64,000 bases of DNA from Marinobacterium lutimaris (lineage in GTDB: Bacteria > Pseudomonadota > Gammaproteobacteria > Pseudomonadales > Balneatricaceae): positions 1,798,001 to 1,862,000 of the forward strand of contig NZ_FNVQ01000001.1 of NCBI RefSeq assembly GCF_900108065.1. The letters run 5' to 3'. The notes under the pieces were generated by a model. The model was not told the origin of the DNA and did not search any database. It saw nothing but the letters and a program-made list of their open reading frames with translations. This document shows, one piece after another, positions 52,916 through 61,845 of the stretch (positions within the stretch are counted from its first letter, which is position 1; each line of letters starts with the position of its first letter). The position numbers and the translations under genes were made by a program.

Positions 52916-53896
52916 TCAGGGCAGATTCACTTCCCGCTCCTGCGGCCACTGCAGCGGCACACCGGACCTGACCAGCTGCAGCCCACGACCGAAATTGGGA
53001 TCGTCGGTAAGCAGGCGGATGGAACCATCCTGCTCTACCGACCAGAGCAGCGTATCCTCGTTGCCACCATCGCCCTCGGTCTCCACCAGCAGGCGGCCGC
53101 TGCTCATACGGCGCCAATGACCGGTACGCACGTCGAGCGACTGATCTTCGGTATGATTATCGATCAGCAGACGGGCTCGACCATCGGCGCGCAACAGCAG
53201 GTAGAGATCGCGCAGATAGGTATCCGGCGGCGTCGAATAGCGTGACGCCAGATCGAGCCTCCCCAGGTCGCCGTAGCGGGCACACCCCCGGAACAGCTGC
53301 CCCTCCAGGTAGAGCTCTGCAGTGAGGAAATACCAAGTATCGGCGGTATCAAAGCAGGGCCGTTTGAACACCATAAGCTCTGCATTAAGGGTATTCCGGC
53401 CCCTCTTAACATCACCGCGCCAACGCCAGGTGTTGCCGTCACGGATAAACTGGAGATCAGTGAAACCCAGGGTGCGCAAGCGCTCCGCCTCCCTGAGCAC
53501 GAACTTAGTGTCGCTGAGATCGGCCACCCAGTTCGGGCTGACGCCAAACGCCCTCAGCGCTGCACCTTCGATATGCTCACGACAGCTATTCAGATCACCG
53601 CCGATCACCCGCGGCTGTAACAACTGCCAACCAACAGGGCTATGCACACCCCAGCCTTCAACATAAACGGCCAGCCCCTCTCGATTCTGGGTCGCTTCGG
53701 CATATTGTTCGGTCAGCACCCTGGGCGGTGCTTCCTGGCTGTACCACTGGCGGTCACGACAGAGACGAAAACTAAACTCCCCCCCCTCCTCGGTGACCAA
53801 TCCGCGCTGGTAAAACAGCTCTCCCTCTATCTCGGGTTTGAGCTGGCACCCGGTTAGCGCCAAGGCAAGGATCAGGGTTGAAACTCTAATGCGCAT
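52916..53896 (-). CDS. Lipoprotein of unknown function
   Basis: A 326-residue lipoprotein: signal and lipobox LALALTGC (Cys17). The mature part is beta-rich with FSFRLCRDRQWYSQ, and the RGCARYGDLG stretch recalls a family of membrane-attached proteins of unknown role (COG3650-like). Convergent with the J-domain gene. Confidence 0.7.
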   Translation of the reverse strand: MRIRVSTLILALALTGCQLKPEIEGELFYQRGLVTEEGGEFSFRLCRDRQWYSQEAPPRVLTEQYAEATQNREGLAVYVEGWGVHSPVGWQLLQPRVIGGDLNSCREHIEGAALRAFGVSPNWVADLSDTKFVLREAERLRTLGFTDLQFIRDGNTWRWRGDVKRGRNTLNAELMVFKRPCFDTADTWYFLTAELYLEGQLFRGCARYGDLGRLDLASRYSTPPDTYLRDLYLLLRADGRARLLIDNHTEDQSLDVRTGHWRRMSSGRLLVETEGDGGNEDTLLWSVEQDGSIRLLTDDPNFGRGLQLVRSGVPLQWPQEREVNLP

Positions 53897-54065
53897 CCTG
53901 CGGTTTTAGCCTTCTATAATGTTTGTCTGGATCATAGGCACTGCGGCTTTGGGACTCAAGAAAAGCAAAAAACTTCGCTGTCGCTGATTTGCGTCTATAC
54001 TACAAAAGTCGGGAGGCCTAAACTTGGCTAATAAACGTTAAAACGTTACATTAGAGGGGCTCGAT

Positions 54066-54272
54066 ATGTCCGAACATAGCTACCAGATTATCGAGATCGC
54101 AGGTTCATCCACCAGCAGTTATGACGACGCGATTCGCGGTGCAATTGCCGATGCGGCAAAACAGCACGAACATCTGAACTGGTGGGAGGTCAAAGAGATG
54201 CGTGGTCATATTCAGGACGGCGCCATAGCTCACTACCAGGTTGTACTGAAAGTCGGTTTCAGGATGGCCTGA
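54066..54272 (+). CDS. Dodecin
   Basis: A 68-residue flavin-storage protein. The family's WWEVKEMRGHI and HYQVVLKVGFR are present, as is the length. Twelve subunits form a hollow sphere that binds FMN or riboflavin pairs. Ribosome site GAGGGG. No obvious operon partner. Confidence 0.93.
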   Translation: MSEHSYQIIEIAGSSTSSYDDAIRGAIADAAKQHEHLNWWEVKEMRGHIQDGAIAHYQVVLKVGFRMA

Positions 54273-54457
54273 CCTGACAAATCCTTTATTGTTAAAACCC
54301 GGCCAGGATAAAGGATTATCCGGCCTGAAGCCCGTGGTGCATCGTTGATCTACGACAAGCCAGATAAACAAAACGCACCGACGGAAATTTCAATGGAACT
54401 GAAACAGTTAGTTCATCGTCATACGGTTGTTTCGAATGCCGTATCAGGAGCCCCAAG

Positions 54458-55840
54458 ATGACCCCTAGCCCACATGTTTTGCTGGTAGATCAGAATCCGG
54501 ATCAGCTCCGGCTACTCGACGAATACCTCGTTGAAGCCGGTTACCGGGTCTGCAAGGCCAGCAGTGGTGACGAAGCGATCAGGCAGCTGGATGCACAGAC
54601 CCCTGAACTGGTTATCTGTGATCTGCGGGCAACCGCAAAAAGTGGTCTGACACTGAGTGAACACATCCATCAGGACAACCCGGAAATCGCCCGCATCCTG
54701 ATTATCAATCAATCCGTGCTTCCCGAAGCGCTGGAAGCAACTGCACAGGGCGCTTTCGGTATCATTACGCCGCCCTTCGACAAAGCACACCTTATTGACA
54801 CCGTACGCGCCGCCCTGGACACCGCAGTTCAACGCCGCGATCAGCGCTGGCGCGCCGACATCATCGGCCGCAGTCCGGTGATGGAACAGCTGCTCGACCA
54901 GGCCCGTCGCGTGGCTGTATCCGATGTAAATCTGATCATCAGCGGACAAACCGGCAGCGGCAAAGAGCTGCTGGCTCAGGCGATCCACCACGCCAGTGGA
55001 CGCTCCGAGCAGCCGCTGGAAGGACTCAAGTGCGACAACATGCCGGAACAGATGCTCGAATCTGAGCTTTTCGGCATCCGCCGCGGCGCCTTTGACGGTG
55101 CCGACAAGGATCAGCCCGGGCTGCTTGAGCGCGCTCGCGGCGGCACACTGATCCTGAACGAGATCTGCGACCTGACGCCACGCCTGCAGGTAAAACTGCT
55201 GACCGCTCTGGAAAACAGCCGGGTACGCGGTAACGATGGCAGCCCTAGCCTGGACGTCAGAATCATCGCCACCTCGCAGCGCAACCTGGAACATGCGATG
55301 CTGAGCGGCGAGCTCAACGACACGCTCTACTACATGCTGAGCACCGTCAGCCTGGAAGTGCCTGCCCTGCAGGAGCGCGCAGAGGATATTCCACTGCTGG
55401 CACGACACTTCCTCGCACTGGAAGCCAAACGTCAGGGCCGCCGGGTACGCAACCTGTCACCGGGCGCGATCCATCTGCTCGGGCTTTCAGCCTGGCCCGG
55501 CAACGTGACTCAGCTGGCCAAGGTGATCAGCCAGGCGGTGTCAAAAAGCACCTCCCCGGTTATCTCCGAGGCGCTGGTATCTGAAGCGATGGATCATCAG
55601 GAAAGGGTTATCCCATCGTTCAACGATGCCCGTGCAGAGTTTGAACGCCGCTACCTGATCAAGCTGCTGCAGATTACCGAAGGCAACGTGACCCATGCGG
55701 CCCGTATCGCTGAACGTAACCGTACCGACCTGTACAAGCTACTCGGCAAACACGACCTGGAGCCTGCGCGCTTCAAGGTCCGCCGGACCCGCAAACCGGC
55801 GCGCGCGCGCCAGGTGGCCCGTACCGGCACCCAGGGTTAA
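54458..55840 (+). CDS. GlrR/QseF-like regulator with degenerate ATPase
   Basis: A 460-residue protein: receiver (about 5-120, Asp55 present but DD-pair reduced to DQ and the conserved Lys replaced by Pro105), AAA+ domain (about 135-370) and C-terminal Fis-type HTH with ITEGNVTHAARIAERNRTDL. Walker A (GQTGSGKE) is intact. But Walker B has Asn234 in place of Asp (ILNEI), the sigma-54 loop reads GAFDGA instead of GAFTGA, both Arg fingers are lost (Asn287 and Met293) and sensor II Arg is Thr351. It likely binds DNA and nucleotide without hydrolysing ATP or opening sigma-54 promoters, acting as a simple repressor or activator. Overall similarity to GlrR is high outside these sites. Confidence 0.9.
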   Translation: MTPSPHVLLVDQNPDQLRLLDEYLVEAGYRVCKASSGDEAIRQLDAQTPELVICDLRATAKSGLTLSEHIHQDNPEIARILIINQSVLPEALEATAQGAFGIITPPFDKAHLIDTVRAALDTAVQRRDQRWRADIIGRSPVMEQLLDQARRVAVSDVNLIISGQTGSGKELLAQAIHHASGRSEQPLEGLKCDNMPEQMLESELFGIRRGAFDGADKDQPGLLERARGGTLILNEICDLTPRLQVKLLTALENSRVRGNDGSPSLDVRIIATSQRNLEHAMLSGELNDTLYYMLSTVSLEVPALQERAEDIPLLARHFLALEAKRQGRRVRNLSPGAIHLLGLSAWPGNVTQLAKVISQAVSKSTSPVISEALVSEAMDHQERVIPSFNDARAEFERRYLIKLLQITEGNVTHAARIAERNRTDLYKLLGKHDLEPARFKVRRTRKPARARQVARTGTQG

Positions 55841-55895
55841 TGCCCAGGTTTGTCGGTACTAGCTGCTGGTACTGCTAACAGTAAAAGGTGGCGGA

Positions 55896-55927
55896 CGCCA
55901 AGCGTTTACCGCGGTTAACGCTTGGCG
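55896..55927. repeat. 32-bp palindrome at the end of ybaK
   Basis: CGCCAAGCGTT, one T, ACCGCGGT, one T, AACGCTTGGCG: two complementary 11-mers around a palindromic octamer, only the two Ts unpaired. It covers the ybaK stop codon. Could be a bidirectional end signal or a binding site; no T run follows. Confidence 0.7.
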
Positions 55928-56391
55928 AGCGGTGCCTGTAGACCAGAGGTCAACTCAAGCAGCACAGAGGGCGCCAGCTCGATATCGAGCCCACGACGCC
56001 CACCACTGACCAGAATACTCGCCTGACCGGCGGCGCTTGCATCAAGCACCGTCGGCAGGCGTTTTTTCTGCCCCAAAGGGCTGATGCCACCCACGATGTA
56101 ACCGGTCGCACGCTGGGCATCGTCCGGCTTGGCCATCGCCACTTTCTTCACTTTCAGAGCTGCAGCCATCGCCTTTAGATCAAGGCTCAGGTCGACAGGC
56201 ACGATTCCCACTGCCAGCCGCTTGGAGTCACCCTCCATACTGACCAGCAGCGTCTTGAACACCTGCTGCGGCGGGTAACCCAGTTTCTCTGCCGCCTCCA
56301 GGCCATAGGCGGGAGCAGCGGGGTCATGCTCATACTCATGCAGGATAAATGCCTGGCCCGATTTCTCGAGCAGTTTAATCGCTGGTGTCAC
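55915..56391 (-). CDS. ybaK: Cys-tRNA(Pro)/Cys-tRNA(Cys) deacylase
   Basis: A 158-residue editing enzyme. Family marks: ATPAIKLLEKSG-type opening, HEYEHDPAAPAYGLEAAEKL, VFKTLLVSM and the catalytic-Lys region KVKKVAMAKPDDAQRATGYI, then GGISPLGQKKRLP. It removes Cys wrongly attached to tRNA-Pro. The gene end carries a 32-bp palindrome. Confidence 0.93.
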   Translation of the reverse strand: MTPAIKLLEKSGQAFILHEYEHDPAAPAYGLEAAEKLGYPPQQVFKTLLVSMEGDSKRLAVGIVPVDLSLDLKAMAAALKVKKVAMAKPDDAQRATGYIVGGISPLGQKKRLPTVLDASAAGQASILVSGGRRGLDIELAPSVLLELTSGLQAPLAKR

Positions 56392-56450
56392 CGTTCATTT
56401 CCCTAATCAAACACTTCACTGATGGAGCAGGCAGCTGATCCAACCGGCAC

Positions 56451-57059
56451 CTAGTCAAACAGCCCCAGGGCGCGATCGGTCAGGTCGATGACATCCAGCA
56501 CTGTGCCCCGCCCTTCCATGACACGCACGATTCTATCGCCGATGCGCAGTAATTCGATGCCGTCATCACGGCCGGTAATTCTGTTAAGCAGGTCCGACGG
56601 CAGATGCTCGGCATGACGGTAAAGATAGGGATCGATCCGGTCACCGACGATCAGTTTGTCACGCCAGCCTGGAGGCAGATCACCACCCCGGCGCAGCTTT
56701 TTCTGCAGCCCGGGCGGCAGTGCCTTATAACGATGACGCTCCGGCTCATAGGTTGCGCCGTAGTGCCCCTGCAGAATATCGCGCAGGAGGCGATCCCGGT
56801 CGCGATCAGAGAGACGGTAACGATCGTAGTCGTAGTCGTAGTAACGATCCCGGTCTCTATCGCGATCCCAGTCTCTGTCACGGTCACCGCGGTCATAGTC
56901 GCGACCTCGATCCCCGTCATAATCCTGATCGCGTTCATCGTATCCCTGATGCTGCTGCGGGCCTCCCTTGCCCTGCTGTTTGTCTTCAACCCACTGCGGC
57001 TTTTCCGCCATGACCGGCAATGCGGTAACCAGTAGCGCTGTCATCAGAATACGTTTCAT
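56451..57059 (-). CDS. Exported D/R/Y-rich low-complexity protein, RcnB-like end
   Basis: A 202-residue exported protein (signal to about 20, PVMA-EK). Residues about 45-85 are almost only Asp, Arg and Tyr in repeats of DRD/RDR, encoded by nearly identical codons. The rest, with ALPPGLQKKLRRGGDLPPGW, resembles the short RcnB-type module found in periplasmic proteins, and ends in RIVRVMEGRGTVLDVIDLTD. Function unknown; the charged tract may bind cell-wall or metal. ATG 57059. Confidence 0.7.
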   Translation of the reverse strand: MKRILMTALLVTALPVMAEKPQWVEDKQQGKGGPQQHQGYDERDQDYDGDRGRDYDRGDRDRDWDRDRDRDRYYDYDYDRYRLSDRDRDRLLRDILQGHYGATYEPERHRYKALPPGLQKKLRRGGDLPPGWRDKLIVGDRIDPYLYRHAEHLPSDLLNRITGRDDGIELLRIGDRIVRVMEGRGTVLDVIDLTDRALGLFD

Positions 57060-57164
57060 CAACTTCTCCTGTTGCCACAAATAGTGCCACTCTCTCTAGC
57101 GACTCACTTTAGCCGCTTAGAGGTTTCAGCCTAGTCTATGCCGGCTTAACCTCGGCCAAACAAC

Positions 57165-57383
57165 TCAGCGCCGCCGCAAAGGCTCCAGCACCGACTCAAG
57201 GCCGTTCAGCTTGATCTCATAAAGCAGCGCCAGACGCTCACCCAACTTACCCTCGGGGAACCCCTTACCTGCAAACCAGACCAGATAAGGCTCTGGAAGA
57301 TCCAGCAGAACCCGCCCCTTGTATTTACCAAACGGCATTTTCATTGTTACCAGATCGACCAGTACCTGGTTATCCAGTTCCAT
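57165..57383 (-). CDS. DUF3820 protein
   Basis: A 72-residue protein with MPFGKYKGRVLLDLPEPYLV and WFAGKGFPEGKLGERLALLY, the full DUF3820 pattern. Widespread in gammaproteobacteria; once linked to virulence regulation in one species, no biochemical role known. Confidence 0.88.
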   Translation of the reverse strand: MELDNQVLVDLVTMKMPFGKYKGRVLLDLPEPYLVWFAGKGFPEGKLGERLALLYEIKLNGLESVLEPLRRR

Positions 57384-57503
57384 ATATTCCCCTTACTTAA
57401 TCAGCGGAGCCGGGACTGGAAAAAAAAGCCCGCGCCAAGGTAGTATCGCCGTCGAAGCAGAGCAAGCACACCCGTCACAAAACCGATTCGACAGTTTACC
57501 CCG

Positions 57504-58892
57504 ATGACAGCACCCAGCCCGTTACAACAGGCCCTGATGCTGATGCAGCAGCAAGCCTACCCCAGCGCCGAGGCGATCTGCCAGCAGCTCCTGGCCAGAA
57601 ACCCCAAAGATTTCAATGCCCGCCACCTGCTGGGCGTGATAAAGATGCATGCCGGCAACCCGCTCTCAGCCTGCAAGGAGCTGAAACGCGCCGCCGAACT
57701 GCCAGTCGCTGAACGCTTTCGCGCCCAGGCACTGAACAATCTTTCACTGGCACTGAAACAGCGCAGCAGGTTCGACGAAGCGCTCAGGGTGCAAGAACAG
57801 GCACTGACGCTGGTCCCCGACGAGGAATCCTTTCAGATCAACCGTCTTTACCTGCTCGAGGTACTGGAGTCCTGGCCAGCGATTATTCACACGCTGCAGC
57901 AACACCCCAGCCTCAACCCGATTGATGAGCTTCAATGCCTGTTTGCGCGTGCCGAGCGCCACAGCGGCGCCACCGAGAAGGCGCTCGCCAGGATGGACTG
58001 CGCGCTATCAGAGGACGACTCCAACCTGGAAACTCTGGGCGAATACTGTCTGCTGCTGAGCCTCAGCGGGACACCACTGGCGCCAGAAAAACTCGCCAGC
58101 CTGACGATTGAGCAACTCGAATCGGTAGCCGACTACCTGGCGGAAGAAGGTTATCTGAATACCGCCCTGCCGCTTTATAGCCGGCTGCTTGAGCTAGACC
58201 CAAAGCATGCCGCCGCCCGCCACATGGTCGATGCAGCCACCGGCGAACTTGCGGAACATGCGCCCGAGCAATACGTACGAGACCTTTACGACACCCATGC
58301 CGAGCAGTTCGAGCAGCAGCTGGTCGACCGCCTCGGTTACCGCGCCCCGGCGATGCTAAGCGATGCACTGACACAACTGCTGCCCCATCACCTGAGCCGC
58401 GTGGCAGACCTGGGCTGTGGCAGTGGTCTGCTGGGCCGCAGCCTGCGAAAGGCGTTTCATATTGAGGAGCTGAGCGGTTGTGACCTGTCGGCGGGAATGC
58501 TCGACGAGGCGCGTAAACAGGGCGGCTACGACCTGCTTGAACAGGCAAACCTGCTGGACTGGCTGAGGCAACAGAAGCAAGAGCAACAACCGCTGCAACT
58601 GATCTGTGCCACCGACGTGCTGATCTATATCGGCGATCTGGGAGCGGTGATGAAGGCCGTACATCAGGCGCTGACAGCGGACGGCACCTTTGCCTTTACG
58701 GTCGAGGCCGCCGAAGAAGATCTGGAGCTGGCGACCACCGGGCGCTATCGTCATAGTGAAGCACATCTGCGCCAGCGTGCTGCAGAAGCTGGCCTTGAGG
58801 TGATCAGCTGCACCCGCTTCCCGCTGCGTGAAGAGCAGGGCAGGATGCAGACCGGGCTGATGGTGCTAAGCCGCAAACCGGCATCAATATAA
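57504..58892 (+). CDS. TPR-methyltransferase protein
   Basis: A 462-residue two-part protein. Residues about 5-240 are tetratricopeptide repeats. Residues about 270-455 are a class I methyltransferase: VADLGCGSGLLGRSL, the acidic loop GCDLSAGMLDEA and a late IGDLGAVMKAVHQALT strand. The TPRs probably hold a partner or substrate. Substrate unknown. Confidence 0.85.
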   Translation: MTAPSPLQQALMLMQQQAYPSAEAICQQLLARNPKDFNARHLLGVIKMHAGNPLSACKELKRAAELPVAERFRAQALNNLSLALKQRSRFDEALRVQEQALTLVPDEESFQINRLYLLEVLESWPAIIHTLQQHPSLNPIDELQCLFARAERHSGATEKALARMDCALSEDDSNLETLGEYCLLLSLSGTPLAPEKLASLTIEQLESVADYLAEEGYLNTALPLYSRLLELDPKHAAARHMVDAATGELAEHAPEQYVRDLYDTHAEQFEQQLVDRLGYRAPAMLSDALTQLLPHHLSRVADLGCGSGLLGRSLRKAFHIEELSGCDLSAGMLDEARKQGGYDLLEQANLLDWLRQQKQEQQPLQLICATDVLIYIGDLGAVMKAVHQALTADGTFAFTVEAAEEDLELATTGRYRHSEAHLRQRAAEAGLEVISCTRFPLREEQGRMQTGLMVLSRKPASI

Positions 58893-58914
58893 AACAGGAA
58901 CTGAAGGGAATCCC

Positions 58915-59715
58915 ATGTCTAAACCCAGCGTCAGCGGACTTTATATCTACCCTATTAAATCCGGCGCGCAGATCGCCCTGCCCTCGGCCTGGACAGAAAG
59001 CCGTGGCCTGGCGATGGACCGGCGCTTTATGGTCTGCGACCCGGAAGGGATGTTTATCACCGCGCGCCAGGATCCGAAGCTGCTCAACCTGGTATCGACG
59101 CTGGTCCATGACGGTCTGATTCTCAGCGCGCCCGGCAAGCTGCCGCTCTATCTGCATTACGACCAGATCGACACCGATCGACGCCAGGTAGAGGTCTGGA
59201 GCGACATTCTTGCCGGACGCCGCTGTCCTGAAGCGGTTGACGAGTGGCTCAGCGACTACCTCGGCAAACCTGTGCACCTGGTCTACAACGACCCGGAAAG
59301 TTACCGCGTAGCCGGTCGCGCCGCCGAACGTCCGGTGCTTTTTGCCGATGGTTATCCCATCCTGCTCACGAACGAAGCATCGCTACAGGCACTGCGCGAC
59401 GAAGGCCCTGCAGAAACAGAAATGCGCCGTTTCCGCCCCAACCTGGTGATCAAGGACGCACCGGCCTGGGCGGAAGATAACTGGAAGCGAATCAGAATCG
59501 GCGAGGTTGAGCTGGAACTGGTAAAACCTTGTGAACGCTGCGTATTGATTACCCGGGATCCTCTCACCGGCGAAAAATCACCGAAATCCGAACCGCTACG
59601 CACCCTGGCGCGCATCCATCGCAGCGAAGATGGCCGCGTCTGTTTTGGCCACAACCTGATGGTAACCAAACCGGGTCTTCTGGAAGTCGGCGCCGAGGTT
59701 GAACTGCTCGCCTGA
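58915..59715 (+). CDS. MOSC-domain protein
   Basis: A 266-residue protein with MOSC_N (YIYPIKSGAQIALPSAW, then RRFMVCDPEGMF) and MOSC C-terminal part with the Mo-cofactor-binding Cys in VKPCERCVLITRDP. It is like YcbX but lacks the C-terminal ferredoxin of the Escherichia coli protein. Expected to handle N-hydroxylated compounds, with an electron partner elsewhere. Confidence 0.9.
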   Translation: MSKPSVSGLYIYPIKSGAQIALPSAWTESRGLAMDRRFMVCDPEGMFITARQDPKLLNLVSTLVHDGLILSAPGKLPLYLHYDQIDTDRRQVEVWSDILAGRRCPEAVDEWLSDYLGKPVHLVYNDPESYRVAGRAAERPVLFADGYPILLTNEASLQALRDEGPAETEMRRFRPNLVIKDAPAWAEDNWKRIRIGEVELELVKPCERCVLITRDPLTGEKSPKSEPLRTLARIHRSEDGRVCFGHNLMVTKPGLLEVGAEVELLA

Positions 59716-59730
59716 CCAGGCCCTCCAGGC

Positions 59731-61845
59731 TCAGGTTAAATCGAGGAGCTGCACGGTCAGCTCCCTCAGCCGCGCCAGCTGGGCTTTGCGCCCGCCTGCC
59801 CAGTTCAACTGCTCTGCCGGGGTCTGGCGCCAGATCCGCTCCACCAGCAAAGCCTGATCGGGCAGCTCTATTCCGAGCTCGGACCAGCGACCGACACTCA
59901 AACGCAGCAGCTTATCCAACGCCACCAGCGAACTTTCCAGGGAACGCTGGTAAAACGCGAAGCCCTGAAGCAACTGTCTGTCCAGTGCATCAAGCTCCAA
60001 AGGCTGCAAAGCATCGAATAGCGGTGGCAGCAACTCCACCGACAGAGCCTTCAGAGTGCCATTCAGACGGTAACGCAGTGCATCCGCATAGCGCCTGCGC
60101 ATGCCCGGCAGCCAGGCCTGCGCTCGCGACGACAGTGCCCGCAGTTCAAGCACCGCGTGGGAACCGGACACCGGGTCGTGCCGATCTCCGACCCTTACCG
60201 GCACGAAACCGCAGCCTTGCCAGTAGTTAAGCAGCGCGGGGGTCGCTGCAAAGCTGGCACCGATATAGTCCACACCCTGCTGCTGCGCGCTGGTAACCAG
60301 CCACTGCAGCAACCGGGAACCCAGCCCATGGTGCTGACAACCGGGATGCACAGCGATACGTACGATGCGCCAGGCACTCCAGGACGCGACCTCAAGCACA
60401 CCCTCGTGGGCGATCAGCGCCTGAGGCAACAGATGCCCGGTAGGCCGGCGCACACCCTGCCAGACGCCCTGTGCCAGGTCGTCAGATAACTCCCCTTCCC
60501 TGGCGACCAGCGCACAACCTAACAGCTCGCCCTCGGCACGCAGCAGGCACAGATCCAGGTTCGGGCTGTCAAGAAGCACCCGGGCATCGCCGGGCGTAGT
60601 GCGGTAGTGCGCCAGCACCAGTAATCCGAACAGCTGCCGCAGCAGGGGCTCATCCTCGGTCAGGCGATCCCGATCCAGCCACTCCATAGACAGCACAGAG
60701 CCATCACCGCTCAGGACCGGCGGTTCAGCATCCACATCCAGCAACAGCAAACGCGACAGCGACCGCTCCAGCGGATCACCCGGCGCCCAACGCACCGGGG
60801 TTTGTAGATGAATCTCGGCCACCTCTGGCGCCAGCGCACGCAGCTCAGCCATAAATCTCAGCGTAAAACCACGGCCATTACCCTCGTAACCGTGCTGAGT
60901 AGTGGCGAACAACACCCGCGAGTAGCATCGACTGAGCTGCGCCAAAACCGGCGTGGCAATAGCCGCGGCCTCATCAATAACCAGCAGATCCGCCGTCAGA
61001 GGGACCTCGGCCAGCTCGGCAGGCGCCCGGTACTCCAGGCGCAGAGAACCCGCCTGGCCGCTATTGCCCTGCCACTCGATCGGCCCGAGCAGGGCTTCGA
61101 TACGTTCAAACAGTGCATCCAGCGCGGCTCGGGACGGCGCCGTCAACGCGACTTTTAGCGGTTTCTGCTGCGCTTTAAGCGCTAAAGCCAGCCCCAGCGC
61201 AGCACTCTTGCCGCGCCCACGGTCTGCGCTGAGCACCTGCTTGCAGCGGCGCTGAGCCAGCGCGCGCAGCAATCTGTCGACGGCACGCTGCTGATCCTCA
61301 CTCAGATATGGCGCCTCAGCAGCAACCGGAGGAGAGAGATCCGGCCAGTTCGGCTGCCCTACCCCCGAAGCGCTCCACTTCACCACGGCAGGATCCGCAT
61401 CGAGCATCCTTACCACCCGGCGCAGATAACGCGGCTCCAGCTGTTGCGGAGCCCAGGGCTCAACACTCAACTGCCGGTATTCGGGATCGTTAAAGCCCGG
61501 CCACGACCCGGAATCCGGGGCCAGAATGACAAGCCAGCCGCCAGCGGCCACAGTGCCGGCGATCTGAGCCAGGGTGTTGGGGTTAAAACCACTGTAAGCA
61601 TCGAAAACAATCCAGGGGTGAGTCTGCCCAAGAATTTCTCCGGCGCGTTTCAGCGGGCGGTATTCAATATCAGCACCCAGGTCCCGGTTACTGAAAACCA
61701 GTCCGGAACCCGTCGATGCCAGACTGTCGATCAGCCGCGGAAGATTTGCCGCACAAAAAGATTCATCGCCGGCCAGCCAGAGCAGGCCCCGGTGACGACT
61801 AAGGACAAGCCGTCGTCCTAGACGGCCAAAGACACCATCGATCAT
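59731..61845 (-). CDS. tmcA: tRNA(Met) cytidine acetyltransferase
   Basis: A 704-residue enzyme of TmcA layout: N-terminal domain, RNA-helicase module (Walker A SADRGRGKSAALG, Walker B LVIDEAAAI), GNAT domain (IAVHPGCQHHGLGSRL) and a C-terminal helical part. It makes ac4C at the wobble base of elongator tRNA-Met. ATG overlaps the end of the next upstream gene by 4 bp. Confidence 0.95.
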   Translation of the reverse strand: MIDGVFGRLGRRLVLSRHRGLLWLAGDESFCAANLPRLIDSLASTGSGLVFSNRDLGADIEYRPLKRAGEILGQTHPWIVFDAYSGFNPNTLAQIAGTVAAGGWLVILAPDSGSWPGFNDPEYRQLSVEPWAPQQLEPRYLRRVVRMLDADPAVVKWSASGVGQPNWPDLSPPVAAEAPYLSEDQQRAVDRLLRALAQRRCKQVLSADRGRGKSAALGLALALKAQQKPLKVALTAPSRAALDALFERIEALLGPIEWQGNSGQAGSLRLEYRAPAELAEVPLTADLLVIDEAAAIATPVLAQLSRCYSRVLFATTQHGYEGNGRGFTLRFMAELRALAPEVAEIHLQTPVRWAPGDPLERSLSRLLLLDVDAEPPVLSGDGSVLSMEWLDRDRLTEDEPLLRQLFGLLVLAHYRTTPGDARVLLDSPNLDLCLLRAEGELLGCALVAREGELSDDLAQGVWQGVRRPTGHLLPQALIAHEGVLEVASWSAWRIVRIAVHPGCQHHGLGSRLLQWLVTSAQQQGVDYIGASFAATPALLNYWQGCGFVPVRVGDRHDPVSGSHAVLELRALSSRAQAWLPGMRRRYADALRYRLNGTLKALSVELLPPLFDALQPLELDALDRQLLQGFAFYQRSLESSLVALDKLLRLSVGRWSELGIELPDQALLVERIWRQTPAEQLNWAGGRKAQLARLRELTVQLLDLT

